Source of the DNA: Acidobacteriota bacterium
GTDB lineage: Bacteria; Acidobacteriota; Thermoanaerobaculia; Multivoradales; JAHEKO01
DNA length: 8,035 bases
Direction of reading: 5' to 3'
Assembly (NCBI GenBank): GCA_030610025.1
Contig: JAUWSP010000108.1
Span: 1-8,035, forward strand
Shown here: positions 1 to 5,209 of the stretch, piece by piece
Layout of the letters: every line of letters starts with the position of its first letter
Numbering within the stretch: position 1 is the stretch's first letter
Translations under genes and position numbers: made by a program
The notes under the pieces: generated by a model
Seen by the model: only the letters and a program-made list of their open reading frames with translations
Told to the model about the DNA's origin: nothing
The model's database searches: none

Positions 1-922
1 AGCCCAGATCGGAGGTATTCAGATCTTCGTTGACACTTCGAAAACCGTAGTCGACAAGGATCTTCTGAGCCTCTCGGCTCCAGAGATAGCTGACGAAGGC
101 CTCGATCAATGGCTGCTGCTTGCTGGTGATGTTCTTGTCGATCCTGGCCACGATGGGCTCGGCCACGACTGTGCTTGGTGGGTAGACGATCTCGCCTCGG
201 ATGCGTCCAGTGGACGGGCCGCCGACCGCATCCTGTTCGTAAGCGATGAACACGTCTCCCGCTCCGGTATCGAAGTGCCGGTGCACCTGTCTCGCGTCAG
301 GCAGTCGCACAAAGGCATTCCTCCAGATCCCCAGCAGTTGATTGAAGGCAACCTCCTGGTCTCCCGTCCGTCGCAGCCCGGAGCCATACTCGGCGAGGAT
401 CGCCAGATTGCCCAACCCCGAGCTCCTGGGGTCGCCATGAATCAGATCGACCCCAGTCCTGGCCAGATCTTCGAATCGGTGGATCGCCTTTGGGTTGCCC
501 TCTCGGACGACGATCACCAGTGGTGTCCGGGCCAGAACACCCTGGTGTGATAGCTCCTTCCAGGATTTCCACGGCACGGGCAGGCGATAGGCATCGAGCT
601 CCGACGAGACAATCGCGACTTCGGCAGGGTATCTGTCGAGAATCCTGTCCGTGATCTCACCCGAGCCAGCGAAGGTCGTGACGAATTCGACCTCCTCACC
701 GTGCTCCTCCTGCCAGTGTGCCCGAAATGCAGGCAGGATGGCCTCCTGCATGACTTCGTCCAGGGTGCTGTAGCAATAGAGCACCACGAGTCTCGGGTGT
801 CGAGTGGGAGACCAACCCAGTTTCGGGGCCAACCATGCCAGCACTACGACGGCTGCCACTACGACGGCGATAAGAACCCGACCCACCTTTCGACTCTTTC
901 CATTTCCTTCGACACGACGCAT
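1..922 (-). CDS. Sulfate/thiosulfate-type periplasmic substrate-binding protein (Sbp/CysP family), 3' end cut by window edge
   Basis: My translation from the ATG at 922 gives 307 residues with no stop before the window edge. It matches the Sbp/CysP pattern of type II periplasmic binding proteins: a VVLYCYSTLDEV first strand (about 46-57), FRAHW (66-70), the GSG ligand loop (86-88), VVREGNPKAIHRFEDL (138-153), the DPRSSG loop (164-169), GAGDVFIAYEQD (220-231) and the AEPIVARIDKN strand (254-264). By family knowledge it binds sulfate or a similar oxyanion for an importer; exact ligand is inference. Residues 14-33 form one hydrophobic segment after a basic N-terminus, with no lipobox and no good signal peptidase site (Pro follows WLA), so it may stay membrane-anchored. 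The anchor contains an 11-bp direct repeat (843-853 and 858-868). A GGAGG ribosome binding site (plus-strand CCTCC 928-932) lies 5 nt before the ATG. The permease gene ends 25 bp upstream, so they are probably co-transcribed. The last 20-40 family residues lie beyond the edge. Confidence 0.88.
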   Translation of the reverse strand, partial: MRRVEGNGKSRKVGRVLIAVVVAAVVVLAWLAPKLGWSPTRHPRLVVLYCYSTLDEVMQEAILPAFRAHWQEEHGEEVEFVTTFAGSGEITDRILDRYPAEVAIVSSELDAYRLPVPWKSWKELSHQGVLARTPLVIVVREGNPKAIHRFEDLARTGVDLIHGDPRSSGLGNLAILAEYGSGLRRTGDQEVAFNQLLGIWRNAFVRLPDARQVHRHFDTGAGDVFIAYEQDAVGGPSTGRIRGEIVYPPSTVVAEPIVARIDKNITSKQQPLIEAFVSYLWSREAQKILVDYGFRSVNEDLNTSDLG

Positions 923-947
923 GTGAGCCTCCAAGTCGGCCGCTCCT

Positions 948-2738
948 CTAGAACGGCCAGAACCAGGGGATCAGCGCGGTCGCCAGTAGCCAGAACAGAA
1001 CATTCAGCGGCGTACCGACGCGCGCATAGTCGGAGAACCGATACCCACCCGGCCCATAGATCATCAGGTTGGTCTGATAGCCAATTGGAGTCATGAACGA
1101 CGCCGAGGCAGCGAAGCACACCGCCATGAGAAACGGCCGCGGATCCACTTCGAGGGCTGCACCCAGACTCAGGGCAATGGGAGTCAGGATGATCGCGGCC
1201 GCATTGTTCGAGATTGCCTCGGTCAGCAAAGAGGTGGAGAGGTAGAGCATGGACAAGACCGCGTAAGCCATCACGACAGCCGGGAAGAGGCCACCCACAG
1301 CCAGGAGCCCCGAAGAAAGGAACTCCGCAGTTCCTGTGGATACCATCGCCTGCCCCACCGGTACGAACGCCGCAATCAAGATCAACACAGACCAGTTCAT
1401 CGTCCGGTAGACCCGCTGCGGCGTCACCGCACCCACCAGGAGAAGCACGATCGCCGCGCAGGGTGCGCCGAGCGCGATTTCGACCACGTCGAGAGCGGCA
1501 AGAGCCACCACTAAGGGCAAGAGAACGAATACGAGCCACCAGAATCTCCCGCGGCGCAGGGAGAGATCCAGCTCGGAGGTGACGACCAAAGCCCCGGTTC
1601 GTCGCAGCTCACTCAATCGCCCTTCGGGGACGAGCATCAGGAGCGAGTCGGCAGCCTGCAGAGGCACACGGCCCACCTTGGTCCTCAGCGTTGCGCCGAC
1701 TCGGCGGATCGCCAGAACGAACCCACCGAACTGGTTCCGGAAATCGATCTCTCCAAGTGTCTTCCCTATCATCCGGCTGGTCGGAGTCACGATGCCTTCC
1801 ACCACCATCGAACCCTCCGAGGCGAGCTCTTTGTCCTCCAGCTTGACGTCGGGCAGGAGCGCTATCCCCTGCTCTCGTCGCAGCCTCAGGAGATCATCTG
1901 CCTTCCCCTGCACGATCAGCTCATCGCCCTCCTCGAGTGGCATGGTTTCGATCCTCTCGATGTCTCGTCGCTTGCCCCGCAGGAGCTCGAGAACCTGTAT
2001 CCCATACCGCTCGTTGATGGCTGCTTGCTTCAGGGTCTTTCCCGCCAGCTTCGACCCGCTGACCACCTGGACTTCCGTCAGGTAGGCGCCCAGGCCGTAC
2101 TTGCCCGTCAGGGCGGCGGCAGCGCCCCGGTCCGGCAGGAGTCTTGGCGCCAGAAGAAAGAGGTAGATCAACCCCACGACCAGGAATACGATCCCCAGCT
2201 TCGTGAACTCGAACATCCCAATCGCCGGCTCACCGACCTCCTCGATGATCGAGCTCACCAGCAGATTGGTAGAAGTTCCAATCAGGGTCAGGGTGCCGCC
2301 GAGGATCGAGGCGAACGAGAGGGGAATGAGCACCTTGCTCGGGCTGATCTCGAGGCGGCTGCACAAGATCATGATCAACGGAATGAACATGGCAACGACA
2401 GCCGTATTGTTGAGAAAGCCCGACGCCAGCCCCGCCGCTACGAGAATCGCCGCCACAGCCAGCCACTTCCGATGTTGCACCCGCCGACTCAGGTAGTCCG
2501 CGACAATCTCCAGGACACCCGTTGTCGTGACAGCGGTGGCGAGCACGAAGAGGGCTCCAATCGTGATGACCACCTTGTTGCCAAATCCTGCGAAGGCCTC
2601 GCCTGCGGGCACAAGGCCGACAGCTACCAGAACGGCCAGGAGTCCCAACGCCGTCACCTCGATCGGAAAGATCTCCCGAAAGAAGGCGACGAAAGTCACC
2701 GCCAGGAGCAACAGCATGACGAGGATTTCAAGTGTCAT
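948..2738 (-). CDS. SLC13/DASS-family permease with two RCK_C (TrkA_C) domains
   Basis: A 596-residue secondary transporter of the divalent anion:Na+ symporter (SLC13/CitT) superfamily, in the inner membrane; the substrate is probably sulfate, judged from the adjacent binding protein (inference). Numbering from the ATG at 2738, the first membrane half (1-200) holds NNTAVVAMFIP (110-120) and GTLTLIGTSTN (148-158, the family Ser/Thr-Asn hairpin). Two cytoplasmic RCK_C domains follow at about 218-288 and 310-380, each with a GKTL turn and an acidic GDELIV or ADSLLML strand. The second half (400-596) has EAISNNAAAIILTP (507-520) and TPIGYQTN (550-557), the second hairpin. A GTG at 2804 in the same frame would add 22 residues and has a plausible GAGG 7 nt upstream. 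I prefer 2738 because the next residues go straight into the first membrane helix, and relatives usually begin with a similar MTLEI-type N-terminus. Length is normal and nothing looks broken. Confidence 0.92.
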   Translation of the reverse strand: MTLEILVMLLLLAVTFVAFFREIFPIEVTALGLLAVLVAVGLVPAGEAFAGFGNKVVITIGALFVLATAVTTTGVLEIVADYLSRRVQHRKWLAVAAILVAAGLASGFLNNTAVVAMFIPLIMILCSRLEISPSKVLIPLSFASILGGTLTLIGTSTNLLVSSIIEEVGEPAIGMFEFTKLGIVFLVVGLIYLFLLAPRLLPDRGAAAALTGKYGLGAYLTEVQVVSGSKLAGKTLKQAAINERYGIQVLELLRGKRRDIERIETMPLEEGDELIVQGKADDLLRLRREQGIALLPDVKLEDKELASEGSMVVEGIVTPTSRMIGKTLGEIDFRNQFGGFVLAIRRVGATLRTKVGRVPLQAADSLLMLVPEGRLSELRRTGALVVTSELDLSLRRGRFWWLVFVLLPLVVALAALDVVEIALGAPCAAIVLLLVGAVTPQRVYRTMNWSVLILIAAFVPVGQAMVSTGTAEFLSSGLLAVGGLFPAVVMAYAVLSMLYLSTSLLTEAISNNAAAIILTPIALSLGAALEVDPRPFLMAVCFAASASFMTPIGYQTNLMIYGPGGYRFSDYARVGTPLNVLFWLLATALIPWFWPF

Positions 2739-2850
2739 CGCCGAGAATCCGTCCGAGACCGGTTGGCGAAGGCTCTCCGCTGGACACAACGAGAGCCGAA
2801 ACACTCTTCAGCCTCAGACTCTAGCAGCCCGCCAGCACCCCGGCAAGATT

Positions 2851-2889
2851 CGTCGAGATCCCCGTCGAAGCTCGACGGAACCGTCGAGC
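2851..2889. promoter_or_regulatory. Cluster of CGTCGA half-sites with a 9-bp perfect dyad; candidate enhancer (UAS) for a sigma-54 activator
   Basis: Four copies of one hexamer occur in 39 bases: CGTCGA at 2851-2856, 2863-2868 and 2882-2887, and its complement TCGACG at 2872-2877. The last two form a perfect inverted repeat GCTCGACGG-AA-CCGTCGAGC (2870-2889). The second and third form another, CCGTCGA-AGC-TCGACGG (2862-2878). The dyad centre is about 107 bp upstream of the start site predicted from the sigma-54 promoter. That is a usual enhancer distance for bacterial enhancer-binding proteins. The repeats are seen directly; their role as an activator site is inference. They could instead regulate the leftward permease operon. 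Confidence 0.55.
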
Positions 2890-2960
2890 ACCGCGAGTAC
2901 CACACCGACTAGTCTTCTCTAAGCCCTTTGGAAACAACAGGTTATCCAAGTCCTAAACCT

Positions 2961-2976
2961 TGGCACGCGACCTGCA
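2961..2976 (+). promoter_or_regulatory. Sigma-54 (RpoN) -24/-12 promoter
   Basis: The bases read TGGCACG-CGAC-CTGCA. Against the established RpoN consensus TGGCACG-N4-TTGCA there is one mismatch in the twelve specified bases. The invariant GG (2962-2963) and GC (2974-2975) are separated by exactly the required 10 bases. A start site about 12 bases after the GC would fall near 2987, giving an mRNA leader of roughly 100 nt before the DUF2202 lipoprotein gene. An inverted repeat CCAAG/CTTGG (2946-2950 and 2959-2963) overlaps the -24 element and could bind a further regulator. No competing gene lies between this site and the lipoprotein. Confidence 0.75.
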
Positions 2977-3049
2977 AAAAGCCCAATGATGACGATGTGT
3001 TCGAGAAACTCAACCTGGAAGTCGCAAGAGCTTTGTACCCCGTGCAGAT

Positions 3050-3074
3050 GCTGCTTCCACTCACCCATAGCAGC
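3050..3074 (+). promoter_or_regulatory. Leader hairpin abutting the ribosome binding site of the DUF2202 lipoprotein gene
   Basis: GCTGCT (3050-3055) pairs perfectly with AGCAGC (3069-3074) around a 13-base loop, and a U-G pair can add one step. The next four bases, GGAG (3075-3078), are the likely Shine-Dalgarno sequence, 10 bases before the ATG at 3089. Such a stem could affect ribosome access, but a short stem with a long loop is only moderately stable, so the regulatory role is speculative. Confidence 0.3.
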
Positions 3075-3088
3075 GGAGAAAAGACCCC

Positions 3089-3616
3089 ATGAGATCAAAA
3101 CGAATCACCCTTGCAATAATGGTCATTCTGGTCATCGCAGCAGCCAACCTGATCGGTTGTAGCAGCTCATCATCGCCGACCGAGCCGTCGCCGCTCGACG
3201 TCTCGACGACAACCAACTCGAGCGCCCTCAGCGCGACTACCGCCGCTGCTCTGAACAGCGCCATCGATGACGAGTACAAGGCCAGGGCCTTCTACGATGC
3301 GGTGATCGACAAATTCGGTCCAGTCAGGCCCTTCCTCCCGATCCGAGACGCCGAGACAAGCCACATTGAGGCTCTTGTCAGGCTCTTCGACGCTTACTCC
3401 CTGAGTGCACCTTCCGACCCCCACGCCGGTCAGTTCGAGGCACCCGACACAGTGCAAGAAGCCTGTCAAATAGCTGTCCAGGCCGAGATCGACAACGCCG
3501 CCCTGTACGACGAGATCCTCGAAGGCGTGACCGAGGAGGACGTGATCATGGTGTTCGGGCGACTGCAAGCGGCCTCTCTCGACAAGCATCTGCCAGCTTT
3601 CAAGCGGTGTTCCTGA
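3089..3616 (+). CDS. DUF2202 ferritin-like domain lipoprotein
   Basis: A 175-residue exported lipoprotein. The N-terminus has a basic start (MRSKR), a hydrophobic core (6-22) and a lipobox LIGC (21-24), so Cys24 should be lipidated. A Ser/Thr/Pro-rich linker (25-50) leads to the DUF2202 domain (about 51-174), recognised by DDEYKARAFYDAVIDKFGPVRPF (60-82), the AETSHI helix (88-93), QAEIDNAALYDEIL (131-144) and LQAASLDKHLPAF (159-171). DUF2202 belongs to the ferritin-like four-helix group. Candidate metal ligands visible here are Glu62, Glu89 and His92 (an ExxH pair), Glu133 and His167. Cys126 and Cys174 could form a disulfide. The family's reaction is not established to my knowledge; metal or redox chemistry at the envelope is inference. 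The gene stands alone behind the sigma-54 promoter, and the next gene converges on it 46 bp away. The short gap shows no clear terminator. The start is fixed by the signal peptide and the GGAG at 3075-3078. Confidence 0.9.
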   Translation: MRSKRITLAIMVILVIAAANLIGCSSSSSPTEPSPLDVSTTTNSSALSATTAAALNSAIDDEYKARAFYDAVIDKFGPVRPFLPIRDAETSHIEALVRLFDAYSLSAPSDPHAGQFEAPDTVQEACQIAVQAEIDNAALYDEILEGVTEEDVIMVFGRLQAASLDKHLPAFKRCS

Positions 3617-3662
3617 TCACCGTCAAGAGCCCAGAAACGGAGGCCCGCGCGCTCCTGACAGA

Positions 3663-4442
3663 TCAAGCCTGGTTCGTTTCCCCAGAAACCCAGACTGTGG
3701 CGACGACACGAGTCTCGAAACCGAGGCTCTCGTAGAGCCGATATCCGGCTGGGGTCGCACCAAGGAAGAACCGCCGGGCGCCCTGGGATCGCGTCTCGGC
3801 CATTGCGGTCGATAGCAGGCGGCGGCCAATTCCGCGGCCCTGTCGATCGGGATCGGTACCCATCGCCCAGATGCCGGTAGTGTCTCCATGATGCGTCATG
3901 GTGACGGTGCCGACATGACGGCCCTCGGTCGAAGCAAGGAACACGTCCAGGCCCGGGCTCTCGACAAGTGGTGGTGGCAACACACGCCGGGCGGAATCTT
4001 CCGGCATATTGAAGGCGGCGCTGAGCACACCCACGCCACCGAGTGCACCCTCGGTCCCCGAAGCGCATTCGACGATGATGTCCTCGTTGCCAGCGGGCTC
4101 GATCGGAGCGTCGTCCCGAACCATGAACGGAAAGTCGACTGCTTGAACCAGTCCCAGCGCGGATGCGACTTCCTTCACCCGGTCCCCCGCTTCCGGGAAC
4201 AGGATCGCCAGGAACGGCAACTCCCGTGAAAGGCAGGTGCGACAAGCATCGCCAAAGTGATCGTTGTCACTCGCCCCTTTTCCCGCGATCACGTAGTTGA
4301 GATCGGCGACCGGCTCGTTACAGATCGTCAGATCGCAACCCGGACGCAATACGGCTTCAAACTTCTCGGACTGGCCGAGAAAGCTAACGAGAGCTTCGGT
4401 CGTGAGTCGCCGGAGAACGGCTTCCGTCAATGGCTTCGACAT
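3663..4442 (-). CDS. GNAT-family N-acetyltransferase with an extra N-terminal region
   Basis: A 259-residue cytoplasmic protein whose C-terminal half is a GCN5-related acetyltransferase. IWAMGTDPDRQGRGIGRRLL (191-210) is motif A, with the acetyl-CoA pyrophosphate loop RQGRGIG (200-206). GHVGTV-type strand pairing precedes it (here RHVGTVTMTH, 175-184), and LYESLGF (236-242) is the usual C-terminal motif B region. Residues 1-110 do not show GNAT motifs; they may be a degenerate second GNAT fold, as in double-GNAT proteins (inference). The substrate cannot be read from the sequence. I chose the ATG at 4442 rather than an upstream ATG at 4598 in the same frame. Plus-strand CCTCC at 4453-4457 gives a GGAGG ribosome binding site 10 bases before it, and the upstream 52 residues are Cys/Ser-rich and unlike a domain. 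It is divergent from the NTF2-like gene and convergent with the DUF2202 gene. Confidence 0.88.
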   Translation of the reverse strand: MSKPLTEAVLRRLTTEALVSFLGQSEKFEAVLRPGCDLTICNEPVADLNYVIAGKGASDNDHFGDACRTCLSRELPFLAILFPEAGDRVKEVASALGLVQAVDFPFMVRDDAPIEPAGNEDIIVECASGTEGALGGVGVLSAAFNMPEDSARRVLPPPLVESPGLDVFLASTEGRHVGTVTMTHHGDTTGIWAMGTDPDRQGRGIGRRLLSTAMAETRSQGARRFFLGATPAGYRLYESLGFETRVVATVWVSGETNQA

Positions 4443-4452
4443 ATCGAACGAA

Positions 4453-4457
4453 CCTCC
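4453..4457 (-). promoter_or_regulatory. Ribosome binding site that fixes the GNAT start
   Basis: GGAGG on the minus strand, 10 bases upstream of the ATG at 4442. It supports this start over the longer reading from 4598. Confidence 0.6.
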
Positions 4458-4485
4458 AATCCAAGTCGAAGTAGCGCTGCAACAG

Positions 4486-4507
4486 TGGGGTGCCACAGCA
4501 TACCCCA
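4486..4507. repeat. Inverted repeat in the GNAT / NTF2-like divergent intergenic region
   Basis: TGGGGT (4486-4491) is matched by its reverse complement ACCCCA (4502-4507), with a 10-base spacer. Half-site centres are 16 bases apart, about one and a half helical turns. It lies between two divergent genes, where an operator would be expected. Six-base arms are short enough to arise by chance, so the operator role is only a possibility. Confidence 0.25.
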
Positions 4508-4577
4508 TCCCACCTTCAGGTATAGACTCCCTGCCACAGCTCCCGACGGCACGATGTTTCCAGTTCTGTTTCAGGGA

Positions 4578-4583
4578 AAGGAG
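4578..4583 (+). promoter_or_regulatory. Ribosome binding site that fixes a TTG start
   Basis: AAGGAG lies 6 bases upstream of TTG at 4590. No comparable sequence precedes the in-frame ATG at 4554. This decides the start of the NTF2-like gene. Confidence 0.65.
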
Positions 4584-4589
4584 AGGACA

Positions 4590-5120
4590 TTGCCGCATCC
4601 GAAAGTAGCGAGAAGAACAGTGAGGCTCCTGGGGCGCCTTTTTGCCCTCTGCTTGTCAGTAGGCCTCCTTGCCACGGAAGTAACGGCCGACACCTCGGCC
4701 GAAGAGGCAGCGGTGCATCACACGATCCAACGCTTTTTCGACGCAATGGCTGATCGTGACGCCGAGGCCGCCCTGGCGGTGATGATCCCCGAAGGGCGCT
4801 TCTTCTCGTTGCGAGAGGAGAATGGCGAGACGGCTTTGCGTACTTTCACCGCTCAGGAGTTCGCGCAGGGTCTGGAGACCCAGGAGCAGGAGCTGCTCGA
4901 ACGCTTCTGGGAGCCCGAGGTCCGGATCCGTGGCGGAATCGCGACGGTTTGGACGCCCTACGACTTCTACCTGGACGGAGAGTTCCACCACTGCGGCATC
5001 GATGCGTTCGACCTGTTGAACGACGGCACCGGCTGGAAGATCACTGGCGGCGTCTACACCGTCGAGACTTCCGGGTGCCCCGAGAGCCCTCTGGGGCCTC
5101 CCGCGACAGACATTGAGTAA
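4590..5120 (+). CDS. Secreted NTF2-like (SnoaL/DUF4440-type) protein
   Basis: A 176-residue protein read from TTG at 4590. Residues 1-33 form a classical signal peptide: basic VARRTVR, hydrophobic LLGRLFALCLSVGLLA, and a likely cleavage after VTA (Ala33). The mature part has the cone-shaped NTF2-like pattern: a helical start EEAAVHHTIQRFFDAMADRD (38-57), the VMIPEGRFFSL strand (64-74), RIRGGIATVWTPYDFYLDG (112-130), HHCGIDAFDLL (133-143) and GWKITGGVYTVE (148-159). Cys135 and Cys163 could pair in the periplasm. NTF2-like folds serve as enzymes or ligand-binding modules; no catalytic set is assignable here, so function is unknown. Upstream in-frame starts at 4554 and 4257 are less likely. They would place hydrophilic sequence before the signal peptide, and the longest would overlap the oppositely oriented GNAT gene by almost 190 bases. 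The kinase gene follows 89 bp downstream on the same strand; co-transcription is possible but not shown. Confidence 0.82.
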   Translation: MPHPKVARRTVRLLGRLFALCLSVGLLATEVTADTSAEEAAVHHTIQRFFDAMADRDAEAALAVMIPEGRFFSLREENGETALRTFTAQEFAQGLETQEQELLERFWEPEVRIRGGIATVWTPYDFYLDGEFHHCGIDAFDLLNDGTGWKITGGVYTVETSGCPESPLGPPATDIE

Positions 5121-5168
5121 AATGAGCCGGCTTTCCTTTTGAAGATGTTGAAGAGCAAGACACCGCCC

Positions 5169-5181
5169 GGCCTGAGAGGCC
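5169..5181. repeat. Small inverted repeat upstream of the kinase gene
   Basis: GGCCT (5169-5173) and AGGCC (5177-5181) flank a GAG loop, 28 bases before the kinase ATG. No T-run follows, so it does not look like an intrinsic terminator. It could be a weak leader hairpin or chance in GC-rich DNA. Confidence 0.2.
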
Positions 5182-5209
5182 AGCGGCTGCAAACTGACTG
5201 ACCCACCTG

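Larger units (their letters stand above)
2739..3088. other. Divergent intergenic control region
   Basis: About 350 bases lie between the divergent permease and DUF2202 lipoprotein genes. The stretch holds a possible alternative GTG start for the permease (2804), a cluster of CGTCGA half-sites (2851-2889), a sigma-54 type promoter reading rightwards (2961-2976) and a leader hairpin next to the lipoprotein ribosome binding site (3050-3078). I could not pick a convincing sigma-70 promoter for the leftward permease operon. No convincing small gene was found. Confidence 0.7.

Noticed and set aside
843..868. Tandem repeat ACTACGACGGC as a possible phase-variation tract.
   Set aside because: There are only two copies with a 15-base period, which keeps the frame, so it would not switch expression.
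2739..2804. GTG at 2804 as the permease start.
   Set aside because: A plausible GAGG precedes it, but the added 22 residues are not part of the usual family N-terminus, so I kept it only as an alternative.
2986..3162. A 58-codon cysteine-rich open frame starting near the predicted transcript start and overlapping the lipoprotein gene.
   Set aside because: It has no ribosome binding site, and its second half is the lipoprotein gene read in another frame. The composition fits a chance frame.
3617..3662. Bidirectional terminator between the convergent DUF2202 and GNAT genes.
   Set aside because: No stem with a T-run is visible; GGAG/CTCC pairing there is too weak.
4478..4495. Sigma-54-like sequence on the minus strand (TGGCAC ... 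TTGCA) in front of the GNAT gene.
   Set aside because: The GG and GC are 12 bases apart instead of the strict 10, so it should not be a working -24/-12 promoter.
4257..4589. Extended N-terminus for the NTF2-like protein.
   Set aside because: It overlaps the oppositely oriented GNAT gene, lacks a domain pattern and would bury the signal peptide.
4443..4598. Extended N-terminus (52 residues) for the GNAT protein.
   Set aside because: A GGAGG site supports the start at 4442, and the extension is not domain-like.
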